Of a stretch of 64,000 bases of DNA, positions 1-10,894 are shown piece by piece (the stretch's first letter is position 1; the number at the start of each line of letters is the position of its first letter). This DNA is from Rugalucina vietnamica (Eukaryota; Mollusca; Bivalvia; Lucinida; Lucinidae). The stretch spans positions 55,345,356 to 55,409,355 of the forward strand of contig OZ024874.1 in assembly GCA_964017185.1 (NCBI GenBank). The letters run 5' to 3'. The notes beneath the pieces are model-generated. The model was given only the letters and a program-made list of their open reading frames with translations. It was not told the DNA's origin and ran no database searches. The translations under genes were made by a program, and so were the position numbers.

Positions 1-169
1 TCTACAAATATGGGGTTATTTGAATCTTAATCAGTTAGAATCTACTCTTATCAAAAACCAGGACATTTAATTCCAAGTTTATACACCTTATTTAAGTTTC
101 CTTTCAAATATGACTGAAATACACTGCTTGTAAGATGATGCTGGAACTTCAAAGATATGATTTTCTTAT

Positions 170-297
170 GTCAATCATCAGTCATTTTTATGCTGCTCAG
201 TAATGTTAAAATGCCAACAATTGATGGCACCTTAACATTTATGTGCAGGATACATTCTATGCTGAGCTAAGTCAAGCATGAAAAAAGACAATTTCAT
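170..297. repeat. Partial copy of the pal-I palindromic MITE
   Basis: Shares the segments around aatgttaaaatgccaacaat and gctgagct...catgaaaaaag with the intact pal-I copy at 40460-40688, but the palindrome is degraded. Bases 1-169 show nothing I can name. Confidence 0.5.
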
Positions 298-306
298 TAG
301 ATATAT

Positions 307-541
307 GAGCCGCGACGCGAGAAAACCGGTCTTCGGGGTTTCCGACCAGGTCCGACACAAACCGGCCTGTACAGTCTCAGAAGCCGGCTAGAAGCTTGAA
401 ATTTCGGATTTAAGAAGAAGAGAAATAGTACTATCCGTGTAGCGAAAACAAAGGCGCTGATCAGCTTCGCGGTTACCGCGAAGCTGATCTGCGCCTTTGT
501 TTTCGCATAGGCAAAAATCCGGTTTTCTCACGATGCGGCTC
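307..541 (-). mobile_element. pal-A MITE copy 1
   Basis: Ends gagccgcgacg/gatgcggctc, target duplication ATAT at 303-306 and 542-545. Perfect central palindrome with arms gatcagcttcgcggt. Orientation is given relative to copies that carry the short arm first. Confidence 0.9.
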
Positions 542-549
542 ATATAAGA

Positions 550-735
550 AAGCTGCATCAGGAGAAAACCAACATTGTGCAGTGCGAAAACAGGTGCAGA
601 TCACTACGATACTACAATTCCTCTTCATTCTACTTCCAAAATTTCCAGCCTCCAGCCAGTTTTTGTGGCTGTACAGACAGGTTTGTGTCTGACCTGGATG
701 GAAACCACAATGTTGTTTTGCTCATAATGCAGCTC
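550..735 (+). mobile_element. pal-A MITE copy 2, diverged
   Basis: Both ends recognisable (agctgcatcaggag / aatgcagctc) but the central palindrome is mostly lost. It abuts copies 1 and 3. Confidence 0.75.
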
Positions 736-743
736 ATGTATTT

Positions 744-978
744 GAGCCGCCCCATGGGGAAAACCAACAATCTGCATAGGCGAAAACAAAGGCGCAGATC
801 AGCTTCGCGGTAACCGCGAAGCTGATCAGTGCCTTTGTTTTCGCTACACGGATAGTACTATTCCTCCTCTACTTAAATCCAAAATTTCAAGCTTCTAGCT
901 CTTTTCTGTGCTTGTACAGGTCGGTTTGTGCCAGACCTGTTCGGAAACCACATTGTTGGTTTTTCCACGAGGTGGCTC
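744..978 (+). mobile_element. pal-A MITE copy 3
   Basis: Target duplication ATTT at 740-743 and 979-982; perfect central palindrome. Its right end lies 8 bases before the exon starting at 987, so the pyrimidine tract of that acceptor is MITE-derived. Confidence 0.9.
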
Positions 979-986
979 ATTTTTAG

Positions 987-1952
987 GTTCCAGCAGCTTT
1001 GTTCTGACATCCCCATACCAGCTGTCTCTAGGCAAGTTACGACTAGAGAGACTACAGCTTGAGGAGTCTAAGTTACTACAGCTGAAACGACTGGCGGAGC
1101 TGGAGAGAATAAGAGGACCTAAACCTCAATGGTAAGATTGGTTGTTCTGGTGTATACTAAATGAACCACATGAAATGATATGATGTTATTTGCATCTATA
1201 GGAGAAAACAGAATCTCATGATCAGTGCCTTTGCTTTCGCTACATACTCATTATAACCCTGCTATTTTAAAACCTAAAGTTTTACACATCTAGCCATAGT
1301 CAGCCCACTTTGTGCCAGACCTGGTTGGAAACCTGAAATTTTCCCATGACACTGGGTCACACTGCTCAAATAAATCAAGAAATCAAATTTTGCTTTTGAC
1401 TCAGCGTTTGCTGTTCATATTTTAAGTTTTTGTCCACATGAAATGTGGGCATATATCAGAACCTATCACAAATGCTACAAGCTTCAAGCCTTGAAACAAA
1501 GTAGACTGTCACCCCTCGGAGCTGTGGATGACCCAATGAATTGTAGGTCTTGGGCAACAGTTTATCGGGTCATCCACAGCACCTCGTGGTGATAGTTTAG
1601 CTGTTACACAGGAAGGTATGAAATAGTTGTAAACTGTCATTTTCATAACTTCGCTGTTTTATGATGAATACTGAGAGCAGTAAATGATTCTTATCACTGG
1701 TACAGAAGCCCACCATTTATTCTGTACAGAGTAACTGTCATGGAATGGTATTTATTTAGGATACGGCAATAACATGTACCTTTAATGTTACAGGTATTCG
1801 TCTAAGGGCCTGGACTTCCACTATGAGGCTCACAAGAACACTGAGATGATAAAGTGTGAAGAACAGTACCAGGATCTACTCGACTATAGAGAAGATTTGC
1901 TACGATCTTCCTATCTTAACCTTAAGAAACATAACAAAACATTTTCAAAATA
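987..1952 (+). CDS. 3'-terminal two exons of an unrecognised gene
   Basis: Exon a runs 987-1131 (acceptor ttttag; an in-frame alternative is 994) and exon b 1794-1952, ending in TAA. The donor gtaagat at 1132 and acceptor tacag before 1794 join through a split TGG (Trp) codon, and the frame stays open across the join. Exon a encodes a charged, Leu/Glu/Arg-rich helix (KLRLERLQLEESKLLQLKRL) likely to be a coiled coil; exon b encodes a basic C-terminus with HYEAHKN and LLDYREDLLRSS. A polyadenylation signal AATAAA lies at 2042, about 90 bases past the stop. Earlier exons lie left of the window. I do not recognise the family; the composition resembles small ciliary or coiled-coil proteins, but that is a guess. 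The splice acceptor sits 8 bases after a pal-A MITE. Confidence 0.6.
1200..1350 (+). mobile_element. pal-A remnant, old
   Basis: Only scattered blocks match the family (gatcagtgcctttg, tttcgctac, gccagacctggttggaaac, ttcccatgaca). It lies in the intron between the two left-edge exons. Confidence 0.55.
1504..1597. repeat. Short inverted repeat element
   Basis: Imperfect hairpin with arms ctgtcacccctcggagctgt...acagcacctcgtggtgatag and the perfect inner arm gtggatgaccc / gggtcatccac, loop of about 35 bases. Confidence 0.6.
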
Positions 1953-2460
1953 ACGGTGCATAATTGCTGATAGGATTTTTGATGATACAGATCATTGTAG
2001 ATTTTCTTTTATAATGCACCTTTTATACAACATAAGATAGTAATAAACTTTAAGAAATCTGTCCATATAAAACAATCCTTAATAATGTCTTTGTTTGCAT
2101 CTTAAGGAACTAGCCCAGGGGTGGATCCAGAATCCCTGCCATCAATGGGGATTCGTTTTCTACATTTTACTAGATTTTTCTTAAATTCCCCCATAAATTC
2201 AAATCCAGATGGGGGTTTAGAGTGAACCCCCTCTAGATCGCTCACTGTAGCCCAAAAGACACATCAGTGTCGTTTTTAAAAGAATGCAAAAAGCTGTAAT
2301 TTTGTATGAAGAAAATATTATAGGCCGATTGTTTGAATTATACGACACATTAGGAATAGTTTTAAATTTCAAGTATTAAGAGCAGGCTTACGTTTTAGAC
2401 TTGTTGTAGGAGAAATTAAGAATTTTCTATGTTATATAGTTTTGGTAGAATTAAGAAATT
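1953..2460. other. 3' UTR and downstream region of the left-edge gene
   Basis: Contains the 3' UTR and a mobile-repeat fragment around 2115-2240 (ggggtggatccagaatccc ... gaaccccctctagatc). A related fragment lies at 29050-29210. No coding signal seen. Confidence 0.4.
2042..2047 (+). promoter_or_regulatory. polyadenylation signal of the left-edge gene
   Basis: AATAAA about 90 bases after the stop codon at 1952, a normal distance for a short 3' UTR. Confidence 0.5.
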
Positions 2461-2462
2461 AG

Positions 2463-2812
2463 GCAGGGATTTTTTGGGCAATTTTGGGAAGGGGCCCTAG
2501 GGCCTTATTAGCAACGTAAAGCCCGAATTCGGAAAATTTTCAGAATATTCAGAGTTGATAATATTTTCCAAGTCGACATAGTTTATCAAGCTTATGCATT
2601 TAGAATCATTAATAATAGCATAAAATCAAATTTAAACAGCATTTCAAACAGCAGAACATGATTTTCACAATGAATTGAACTATAGTAAATTATTTTCAGC
2701 TGTGATTTGGATTTTTTTCTCCAAATTGGGAAAAAAGTCACCTAAATCTCATTGGGAATGGGGCCTTATTTCGGCCCCCGAGACACCCGAAAAAAAATCC
2801 CTGTTAGGACCT
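2463..2812. repeat. MITE-like element with purine/pyrimidine-rich inverted ends
   Basis: Left arm cagggattttttgggc...ggggccctagggcc is matched on the right by ggggccttatttcggccccc...gaaaaaaaatccctg in inverse complement. No coding content; the interior is AT-rich. Confidence 0.6.
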
Positions 2813-3353
2813 GTATGTTAAGTAGTTTTAGTAGAATTTAGAAGAAATTTAGTAATTGCTTTATGTCAATCTCATGCATAGTACTACATTCGTTTTTATT
2901 AGCACACAGTGTACTTAATTTTTCAGAATAACTAAACTTAAAGTTAAGGTAACAAAATATTGTTCTAATAAGCACACTCTAGGAATGAAAACAACACATA
3001 AACTGTTGAAATTACCAAATCAAATATACCAATGATTATGTCATTTAAAATCATCAAGCAAAATAGTGTTGGATCATCTAGGGTTACCTAAGTTTAAATG
3101 TGGCTAATACGGAATTAACGTGTAAAAGTGGTTTAAAATAACAATAATTTGCTTGTTGAGTAGTGTGCGCTTATGCCCATGATTTTTCTGATATAACCAG
3201 GATGTGCGGTTATTGGAGCATGTGTGCTAATCAGAATGAATACAGTAGATAAAAATGAGCCTATATTAAAGGAACTTAGCAGGAGCTTAAAACTTGAGAT
3301 GAAGAAAAAATCAAGCCTGTAAATATAAATGTGCTGAGAGGCTGAACTACTTA

Positions 3354-3632
3354 GCATTAAGAAAACTTGCCCATGCAATATACACAGATTTTTTCAGCTG
3401 TAAAAACTGAAAATTTTGTTTGAAAAATACTACGTTTTTAATACATGTATATTTGTTCAAAATATAGATTGTGAATACACGTTAGAACCGCCTCGGCGTG
3501 GTGGTTCTAACGAGTACCCACAATCTATGTTTTTGATAAAAAATAAGGAGAATAGGTATACCCCTGCAAACCCCATTTTCGCTATATAAAATTGGGGATT
3601 AAGGGGGTATTTATTGCATGGACATGATATCC
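3354..3632 (+). mobile_element. pal-B MITE copy 1
   Basis: Ends acttgcccatgcaatatac and gtatttattgcatggacatg are inverse complements. The centre is a palindrome: cgttagaaccgcctcg with the inverse ggtggttctaacg, inside tagattgtg...cacaatcta. 2813-3353 and 3633-4540 hold no feature I can support except a run of 18 G at 4117-4134. Confidence 0.75.
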
Positions 3633-4550
3633 TGATACTTTTTGTGAAGTATCTATAAAGCCAGGCTCTGCCATAAAAAGACCTGTAACACAATTTTACT
3701 TGCCACTACCACATTTATGTACATGTAGCTTTAATTTAGTCTTTTTAAAAGTATGTTTTGCATTTATTCATTGTCAAGCATTTCAATACAAGTTATTTTA
3801 TATGTATGGTAGAATGTTCTTAAAACAATTTTCAAATGTCATATTTGAAAAACCATATTTTTACAAGATATCCAATATCCATTTAAAAGATACTACTTTC
3901 TTCATCAGGAAAAATGTATTTCTTTTCAATGAAATCACTGCCATTGTGAATGCATTTCAAATTGTTTTATGGAATGGTCGAGGAGGTTTTGATACCACTG
4001 GACAGATTAACTGGATATGTATGAGAGGGCATACATAAGGTGAGAAGGGCTATTTATTTTCAGGGAGCTGGGGAGAACTAGTGATTATTTGTGGAGCTGG
4101 GGCTAGCACAAATGGGGGGGGGGGGGGGGGGCAGGCAGGTGCATAAGTGAAATACTTTTAGAGAGATTGGGAAAAGCCCTTGTGAGATCAAGACAATTTC
4201 TTTAGGGAGTAGGGAACAACCTTAGAGAGGCCTCATAGAAGCATGGTGCCTAAATGGTGGGTACCAATATTTATGTTCGTATTTGAATAATTCAAGCTGT
4301 TTAAATTGTTTTCTTCCAGAATCAGTTAAAAAAAAAATCACAAGAAAATCATGTTAATAAGGAGCTATGTTTTTGGTGTTTTTAAACATTTGCAGATTTC
4401 ATGGTTATTGCTTTAAGGAAGACTGTCTTGTACAAAGAAACACAAATAGCAAGACGTAGTATTCTAATGGCATGTCTAATTACTTAAATGATAGTCACAG
4501 TATTACACAAAGGGCATAATACATGTATTGTTATCGTTAATTATATCTGG

Positions 4551-4742
4551 GCCCAGTTGTTCAAAATTAATTTGTCGTTTGTTAACGATTCGTTAAAATT
4601 TCAAACATGAATATTACAAATACTTTCAAACATGAATAATACAAGTATACTTGTACATGTATTTGCTTATGTAGTCGGCATTTACTTAACAAGTTGAGAT
4701 CTTACGGATGACGTTAAGCTTACGAAGTTTTGAACAACTGGA
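4551..4742. mobile_element. pal-C MITE copy 1
   Basis: Inverted ends gggcccagttgttcaaaa and ttttgaacaactggacc; interior AT-rich with TTAACGATTCGTTAA. The same ends recur at 45822 and 47476. Confidence 0.7.
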
Positions 4743-4970
4743 CCATGTTCACTGTGATAGGTTGTTAGATTGTTACATTGTATTATTCTGTGCCACAGTA
4801 TTTATGCTTTATACTTGTATTTATTGCTGTTATAAATTAGTCAAATATGAGATCATGTAGTATAATTATATTGTAAAAATATTTACGAAGTTTCTTTGAT
4901 TTTATGCCCTAACCAAAGTAGATCCTTTCTCAAATTTCTCATCAAATACTCCAATGTTGCTTAATAATTT

Positions 4971-6371
4971 GAGCCGCATCATGAGAAACCGGTTTTTTAT
5001 ACTCGCCACATGAAAAAGTGCGGGGTATTATGTTATACCCTCCGCAAAAAATTTGCGTTCAAGTGTCCTTCCGTCCGCCCATCTGTCCGTCCGTCAGCAC
5101 TTCGTTTCCGTGCTCTAACTTGAGCATTTATTCGCCAATTTTCTTCAAACTTTGTATAGGAGTTCATATCAGGAAGGAGTGGTTTGGGATTGAAGATGGG
5201 CAAATTTCGTCAAATAGGTACAGAGTTTTGGCCCTTGATTTACGTTAAAATTTCATTTCCGGGCTCTATCTTGAGCATTTATCGACCAATTTTGTTCAAA
5301 CTTTGTATAGGAGTTCATATTAGGAAGGAGTGGTTTGGGATTGAAGATGGGTAAATTTTGTCAAATGAGTGCAGAGTTATGGCCCTTGATTTATGTTAAA
5401 ATTGCATTTCTGTGATCTATCTTGAGCATTTATTGACCAATTTTCTTCAATCTTTGTGTAGGAGTTCATATTAGAAAGGAGTGGTTTGGGATTGAAGATG
5501 GATTAATTTTCGTCAAATAAATGCAGAGTTATGGCCCTTGATTTACATCAAAATTACATTTACAGGCTCTTTCTTGAGCATTTATCGACCAATTTTCTTC
5601 AGACGTTGTATAGGAATTCATATTAGGAAGGAGTGGTTTGGGATTGAAGATGGGTAAATTTCGTCAAATAAGTAGAGTTATAGACCTTGTTTTATATTAA
5701 AATGTCATTTCCGGGCTCTATCTTGAGCACTTATTGACCAATTTTTTTCAAAGTTTGTGTAGGAGTTCATATCAGGAAAAAGTGGTTAGGGATTGAAGAT
5801 GGATAAATTTCGTCAAAACAAGTACAGAGTTATGGCCCTTGATTTACGTTAAAATGTACTTTCAGGGCTCTATCTTGATTATTTATTGACCTTTTTTTTC
5901 AAATTTTGTATGGCAGTTCATATCAGGAAGGAGTGGTTTGGGATTGACGTTGGGTAATTGTGGTCAAATAAATACAGAGTTAATGCCCTTGATTTATGTT
6001 ACAATTTCTTTTCCAGGCTCTATCTTGAGCATCTTTAGACCAGTTTGCTTCAAGCTTTGTATATGAGTTCATATCTGGAAGGTGTGGTTTGGTATTGTAG
6101 ATTAATGTCATCAAGATATTCTGTGCATTTGTACTAAATTAAATTTGCGTGGCGGGGTATCATGCATGCCTGCAGCACTTTTATTTGCCTATGCGAAAAC
6201 CAAGGAGCAGGTCAACTGCACAGCTGATCAGCACCTTTGTTTTCACTACATGGATAGCACAATCCCTCTTCTCCTTAAATCTGATATTTCAAGCTTCTAA
6301 TCACCTTCTGTGGCAGCACAGGCTACTTTGTGTCAGACCTTGTCGGAAATCCCAAAGACGCATCACAGCTC
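4971..6371 (+). mobile_element. pal-A MITE copy 4, split by another element
   Basis: Left part 4971-4997 and right part from about 6181 to 6371 are one MITE: the flanking ATTT at 4967-4970 matches ATTT at 6372-6375. The 1.18 kb between them is an inserted tandem-repeat element. Confidence 0.8.
4998..6180 (+). mobile_element. Tandem-repeat-bearing element (family E) inside pal-A copy 4
   Basis: Starts atactcgccacatg...gcggggtatt and ends gcgtggcggggtatc. After a (gtcc)-rich stretch it carries about six and a half tandem units of about 155-165 bp, each with ggagttcatatyaggaagg, ggtttgggattgaagatgg and gagttatggcccttgattta. Non-coding and non-autonomous; the structure resembles bivalve elements with central tandem arrays, possibly Helitron-related (inference). 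Confidence 0.75.
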
Positions 6372-6635
6372 ATTTGGAAATGGCTAATATCAGTTTGATA
6401 AAAGAGCTCATCAAGAGCTTTAATACCAGGGTATGCAAAAAGAATCATCCAGGGAGATACTAGAAAATGACTGATAAGCGTGTTGCCGAGTCTGGACACA
6501 CCTGCTTATTTGGACATAAAGCATTCTTATGTGATGTTTGACTTGCACAACTGTACAAAGAACACTCAATTTGTTTCTGTAAATATTGCCTTTTCCCTTT
6601 TGTTCAGAGAAATTTAAATCAAGTTAAATTATTAA

Positions 6636-6795
6636 TCATTAAAGTCCATTGTTCATCCTTCTCATAAATGTTATTACTAGCAATTGGTACATATGAAAGC
6701 AGGGAGAGGTTTAAAACCTTGTAAGTTATCATAATATTGACTTTAGCACCATCATTTAATGCACATATCGAGCGTTACTCAACACTCAACTATAT
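6636..6795 (+). repeat. Direct repeat, left copy, flanking pal-A copy 5
   Basis: About 160 bases ending gcacatatcgagcgttactc; it recurs diverged at 7044-7200 on the other side of the MITE. 6376-6635 shows nothing recognisable. Confidence 0.7.
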
Positions 6796-7035
6796 GAGCC
6801 GTCTCGTGGGAAAACCAACAATGTGGTTTCCGAACAGGTCCGACACAAACCGACCTGTACAGTCACAGAAAAGAGCTAGAAGCTTGAAATTTCGGATTTA
6901 AGTAGAAGAGGAACTGTACTATCTAAGTACATGTAGCGAAAACAAAGGCGCAGATCAGCTTCGCAGTTACTGCGAAGCTGATCTGCGTCTTTGTTTTCGC
7001 CTAGGCAGATTGTTGGTTTTCCCATGTGGCAGCTC
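6796..7035 (-). mobile_element. pal-A MITE copy 5
   Basis: Ends gagccgtctcg / ggcagctc. The central palindrome is the GCAG variant, cttcgcagttactgcgaag, perfectly paired. Confidence 0.88.
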
Positions 7036-7043
7036 AAGTTTAT

Positions 7044-7200
7044 TCATTTATCATTAAATTATGTCATAAACATTATAATACTAGCAATCGTTAAGTATGA
7101 AAACATGGAGAGCTTAAAACCTTGAAATCCGTAGGTTATAATATTGACTTTAGCATCATCATGTAATGCACATATCGAGCGTTACCCAACACTCAATTAG
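7044..7200 (+). repeat. Direct repeat, right copy
   Basis: Matches 6636-6795 (ataatattgactttagca, gcacatatcgagcgttac). 7201-8080 after it is AT-rich and shows no gene I can support. Confidence 0.7.
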
Positions 7201-8084
7201 ATATGGACAGTTCACAATTCCTGGCATTCCTATTCTCACTTTTTAACTGGTCAGCCCAAAAAAGCTTTATAAACTCAGAGGAAAAAGTTTAGTCAGTAAC
7301 TTTGACAAGCCCGATTACCATCATATCCTGCTGCTTGCCTTAGATGACCCCTTTTATTAAATTTGCAAAGCAAGTTTCTTTCTTATTTTGAAAAGAAACT
7401 CCACCAGTTGTCCATTTCGACAGAGTTATTGGCCTTTTTCATAAAACATCATTTTTGCAATTACCCGATAAATGATAAAACTGGCGCTTTGGTTAATAGC
7501 GCTTTCTGATAGAGGTTGTTGCTCGTGACAAAAGTCCGAAAAGGTCTTTTCAAAATTTAGTCACAGTCTCGAGAAATAAGATGTCAAAAATTCATTATTT
7601 TGAGATTACCTCCCTTTCATTTAAAATAAGAGCGAAAATCGGTGTATGCATTCTGGCAAAACCACACGCGATATTTCAATCTTTTTTGTTGGAAATGTTA
7701 GGTTTTATTCACAGTTTTACGACTGGTAATTTTAATCCCAAACTTTCAAGGGGGTTTGTAGCTATAGCTATTCAAACAGATCTTATGGGATTAACATGTA
7801 TTTTCTCTGACTAAACTTTTGCCGCTGAGCATACATGATCTAAGAATAATTTTTTATTCTCCAGCCTGTCTTGGTGCTTTTGAAAAGAATTTTCTTATTT
7901 TGTTGAGCACACTTTAATCAGAATTCATAAAAATGGTAATTGGGTTAGCAGCTTCTCGGTAAAAGTGATATATCTAGATGGCTACCTTGTTGGGAAAGAG
8001 CTAGTCAGCCTGCTCCTTGAATGTGTTATCGAAAAAAATGTTTTGGTATGTTTTTCGTATTTGCTCCAAAACATTGATTCTGGA

Positions 8085-8205
8085 TACTCACTAGGCGGTT
8101 CTAACGTGTACCCACAATCTATGTTTTGAGCAAAAATGATAAAAATACAATTTTAACAGCTTTTAAAACCCGCTATACATTGCATGGGCGTAATGGCAGC
8201 ATGTT
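8085..8205 (-). mobile_element. pal-B MITE copy 2, partial
   Basis: Half of a pal-B element: ggcggttctaacgtgtaccc, acaatctatgttttgagcaa and ctatacattgcatgggcgta are recognisable; the other arm is missing. Confidence 0.65.
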
Positions 8206-8548
8206 AACCTAGATAATGGCAGCATGTTAACCTCTAGGTTATCCGGGCTCAATTTATTTATCAAAGCAGAGGCAATGAATTGAAACTAGAAATCTTGTGT
8301 GCAAAAATATCATTCTTTCTTGAACAAAATCAAAATGTGCATAAAAATAGTCGGTGTGAAGATACTAAATTGTATATGTGAGCATTGATCATAAAGCATA
8401 ATTTTCTGGTGTAAGTTTATAACAAAGATTAAAATTTATTAACAATATCACAGTACTCAGTGCAAATTAACCGGGGTAACATTTATTATTGCTGGAGACA
8501 ATTTTATCTTTCTTTGGTCTTTAGCAAATTAAAATTCTCTTTCAGTGG

Positions 8549-8640
8549 TTTCCATCCAATCAGAATTTTCTTTTACAAGATCCCATCCAATCAGAATTAT
8601 CTTTCACTAGATTCCAATTCCATCCAATCAGAATTTTCTA
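8549..8640 (+). repeat. Three short direct repeats with CCAAT
   Basis: The block ccatccaatcagaattttct occurs three times with 25-40 base spacing, each carrying CCAAT. No gene start nearby, so a promoter role is not supported. 8640-9180 holds no recognised feature. Confidence 0.6.
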
Positions 8641-9181
8641 TCTTCTTTTCACCTTTACATGGAATGGTTCCTCTGGTTGCTGTGTCCCAACCAAATGTTT
8701 TCGGCTCTGAAAAAAAGGTACAGTAAATATTGAGCAGACTAAAATATTTTATTTACGCAGTACCGTGAACCAAAAGGTTTGGTTGGTTGATTTGGGGTTT
8801 AAGGTCCCACCAACAGCTAAGGTTATTTGGGGACAGGATCTCGGTTTGAAGTCTCATGCGACAGACAGGAGAAGCCTGGGATCTAACACACGACCCTGGT
8901 TTACAAGACACGCGACTTAACCACTGTGTCTGAACCAAAGGGAAGTATCAAATTTTATAATGCTCCTGTATACACCTCTAAAATGTAAGGCAGGTGAATT
9001 TGGTCACTAGTAAAATTGAAAATGCTGCCAAAAAGGTCATTAGTACTGGCATCCGGAGGTCCTCATTAATGCTGCCAAATTATGTTTACCGGTAATATCG
9101 GCCAGAGGTACAGGCACTGAGTATTCTGAATATAATGAATTTCTGTGAAACTTGCTACAGATTGGTCTATTCTTAACAAAT

Positions 9182-9410
9182 GAGCCGCCTCATGGGAAAA
9201 CCAACAATCTGCATAGGCGAAAACAAAGACGCAGATCAGCTTCGCGGTAACGGCGAAGCTGATCAGCGCCTTTGTTTTCGCTACTCGGATAGTACAATTC
9301 CTCCTCAACCCCAAAATTTCAAGCTTCTAGCCTGCTTCTGTAGCTGTACAGGCTGGTTTGTGTCGGACCTGTTCAGAAACCACATTGTTGGTTTTCCCAC
9401 GAGGCGGCTC
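9182..9410 (+). mobile_element. pal-A MITE copy 6
   Basis: Target duplication AAAT at 9178-9181 and 9411-9414; central palindrome with one mismatch (ggtaacggcg). Confidence 0.9.
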
Positions 9411-9537
9411 AAATATGTGTACGTACATAATCAGGAATGTGGTCACTCACTGGTACAGTTTCAAACTTGTGCAGGAATAACACAACAAATAACTGAATCT
9501 CCATCTGGGCAAACCACCTGGAAATGTAGGAAATATA

Positions 9538-9722
9538 TGCCGCTAGAAAACCAGTCTTTGGGGTTTCTGACCATGTCCGACACAAATCAGCCTGTACACT
9601 CACATTAGCAGGCTAGAAGCTTGAAATTTCAAATATAAGTAGATGAGGCATTGTACTATCCCTGTTACTGCACAGATGATCTGCTTCTTTGTTTTCGCAT
9701 GAGTGAAAGACCGGTTTTCTTG
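9538..9722 (-). mobile_element. pal-A MITE copy 7, diverged
   Basis: Recognisable from aaaaccagtctttggggttt through gaagcttgaaatttc to ccggttttcttg; the centre is shortened. Confidence 0.7.
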
Positions 9723-9831
9723 TCATATAATTTTTATTTCTTTTCATAGCAGTGAACAAAGTTACTTACATGTATTTTGTAAAGGGAGAGACTTTATGAC
9801 AATAACTGCATAGTCCTTGCTTCAGCATTAA

Positions 9832-10053
9832 TGCGTTGCGACGTGAGAAAATTAGTCTTCGGGGTGTCTGACCAGGTCTGATACAAACCAGCCTGTACAG
9901 TCACTGAAGATGGAAGCTTGAAATTTCGGATGTAAGAAGAAGGGAAATGGCACTATACGAGAAGCGAAAACAAAGACACTAATCAGCTTTGCAGTTACTG
10001 CACATCTAATCTTCTTGTCATGGCAAAAAGACAGTTTTCTCATGATGTGGCTC
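9832..10053 (-). mobile_element. pal-A MITE copy 8, diverged
   Basis: Ends near tgcgacgtgagaaa and ttctcatgatgtggctc; the central palindrome is decayed (tcagctttgcagttactgca). Confidence 0.75.
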
Positions 10054-10095
10054 AAATGACACCAGTATTATACTATACTTAGATTTTGTATAAAT

Positions 10096-10331
10096 GAGCC
10101 GTCTCGTGAGAAAATCAACAATGTGGTTTTCGAACAGGTCCGACACAAACTGGACTGTACAGCCACAGAAACAGGCTAGAAGCTTAAAATTTCGGATTTA
10201 AGAAGAAGAGGAAGTGTACTATCTGTGTAGCGAAAACAAAGGCGCTGATCAGCTTCGCGGTTACCGCGAAGCTGATCTGCGCCTTTGTTTTTGCGCCTAG
10301 GCAGATTGTTGGTTTTCTCATGATGCGGCTC
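10096..10331 (-). mobile_element. pal-A MITE copy 9
   Basis: Target duplication AAAT on both sides; perfect GCGG-type palindrome. Confidence 0.9.
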
Positions 10332-10798
10332 AAATGTACCTACCTCCCAGGACACATGTACCTTCCCCCGCCAAAACCAGCAAAACCTGGACAGGTATTA
10401 ATGGTCTTATCCTGCCAACGATCCTACAAAATATAGTCAGAAATACAGATGACAGGAAAAGTACAAGCAAACAAGTGTTTTATCTGTTTAATATACAAGT
10501 AATTAATTTCTGGCAATTGTACTGCACAAAAATACATCATATCATGATAAAATCATTGGAAAGAAGTTACTGGGTAAAATAAGGAATTCTAAGAAGGGTT
10601 GATTAGTCAGAACCAAGCTACCTTATAAAGCCTGCTGTATTCCGGAACCAAGTTTACTATATATATGTACCATCAATAGCATGGTTTCGATGCACAGCGA
10701 TAAGTGTTAAGTCGAAATGTAAAATTAACTAAAAGATTGACTTCTCAATATATGCAAATAACCATATCAAGCAAACATTTACATATTTGTATACTTAC

Positions 10799-10894
10799 TG
10801 GATTATAGGTATGAGGATCTGGGAAGTAGTCAGGATTTCTGTGTGCCCAGAATGGTGATAGCATCAACATATCTCCCTGGGGTATCACATAGCC
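10799..10894 (-). CDS. CYP39A1: CYP39A1-like exon 9
   Basis: Acceptor tttgcag, donor gtaagta, 96 nt, phase 0 to 0. Encodes GYVIPQGDML, SPFWAHRNPDYFPDPHTYNP, the PERF-approach region of P450s. This is the last exon I could find. Confidence 0.85.

Noticed and set aside
3700-4038. 112-codon plus-strand frame
   Set aside because: AT-rich, Phe/Lys/Asn-biased, no splice or homology support.
8549-8640. Triple CCAAT as a promoter
   Set aside because: No gene start lies nearby on either strand; kept only as a short repeat.
9180-9608. 142-codon plus-strand frame beginning MSRLMGKPTICIGENKDADQ
   Set aside because: It reads through pal-A copy 6; near-identical frames appear in many pal-A copies (12790, 38507, 62367), so it is repeat sequence, not a gene.
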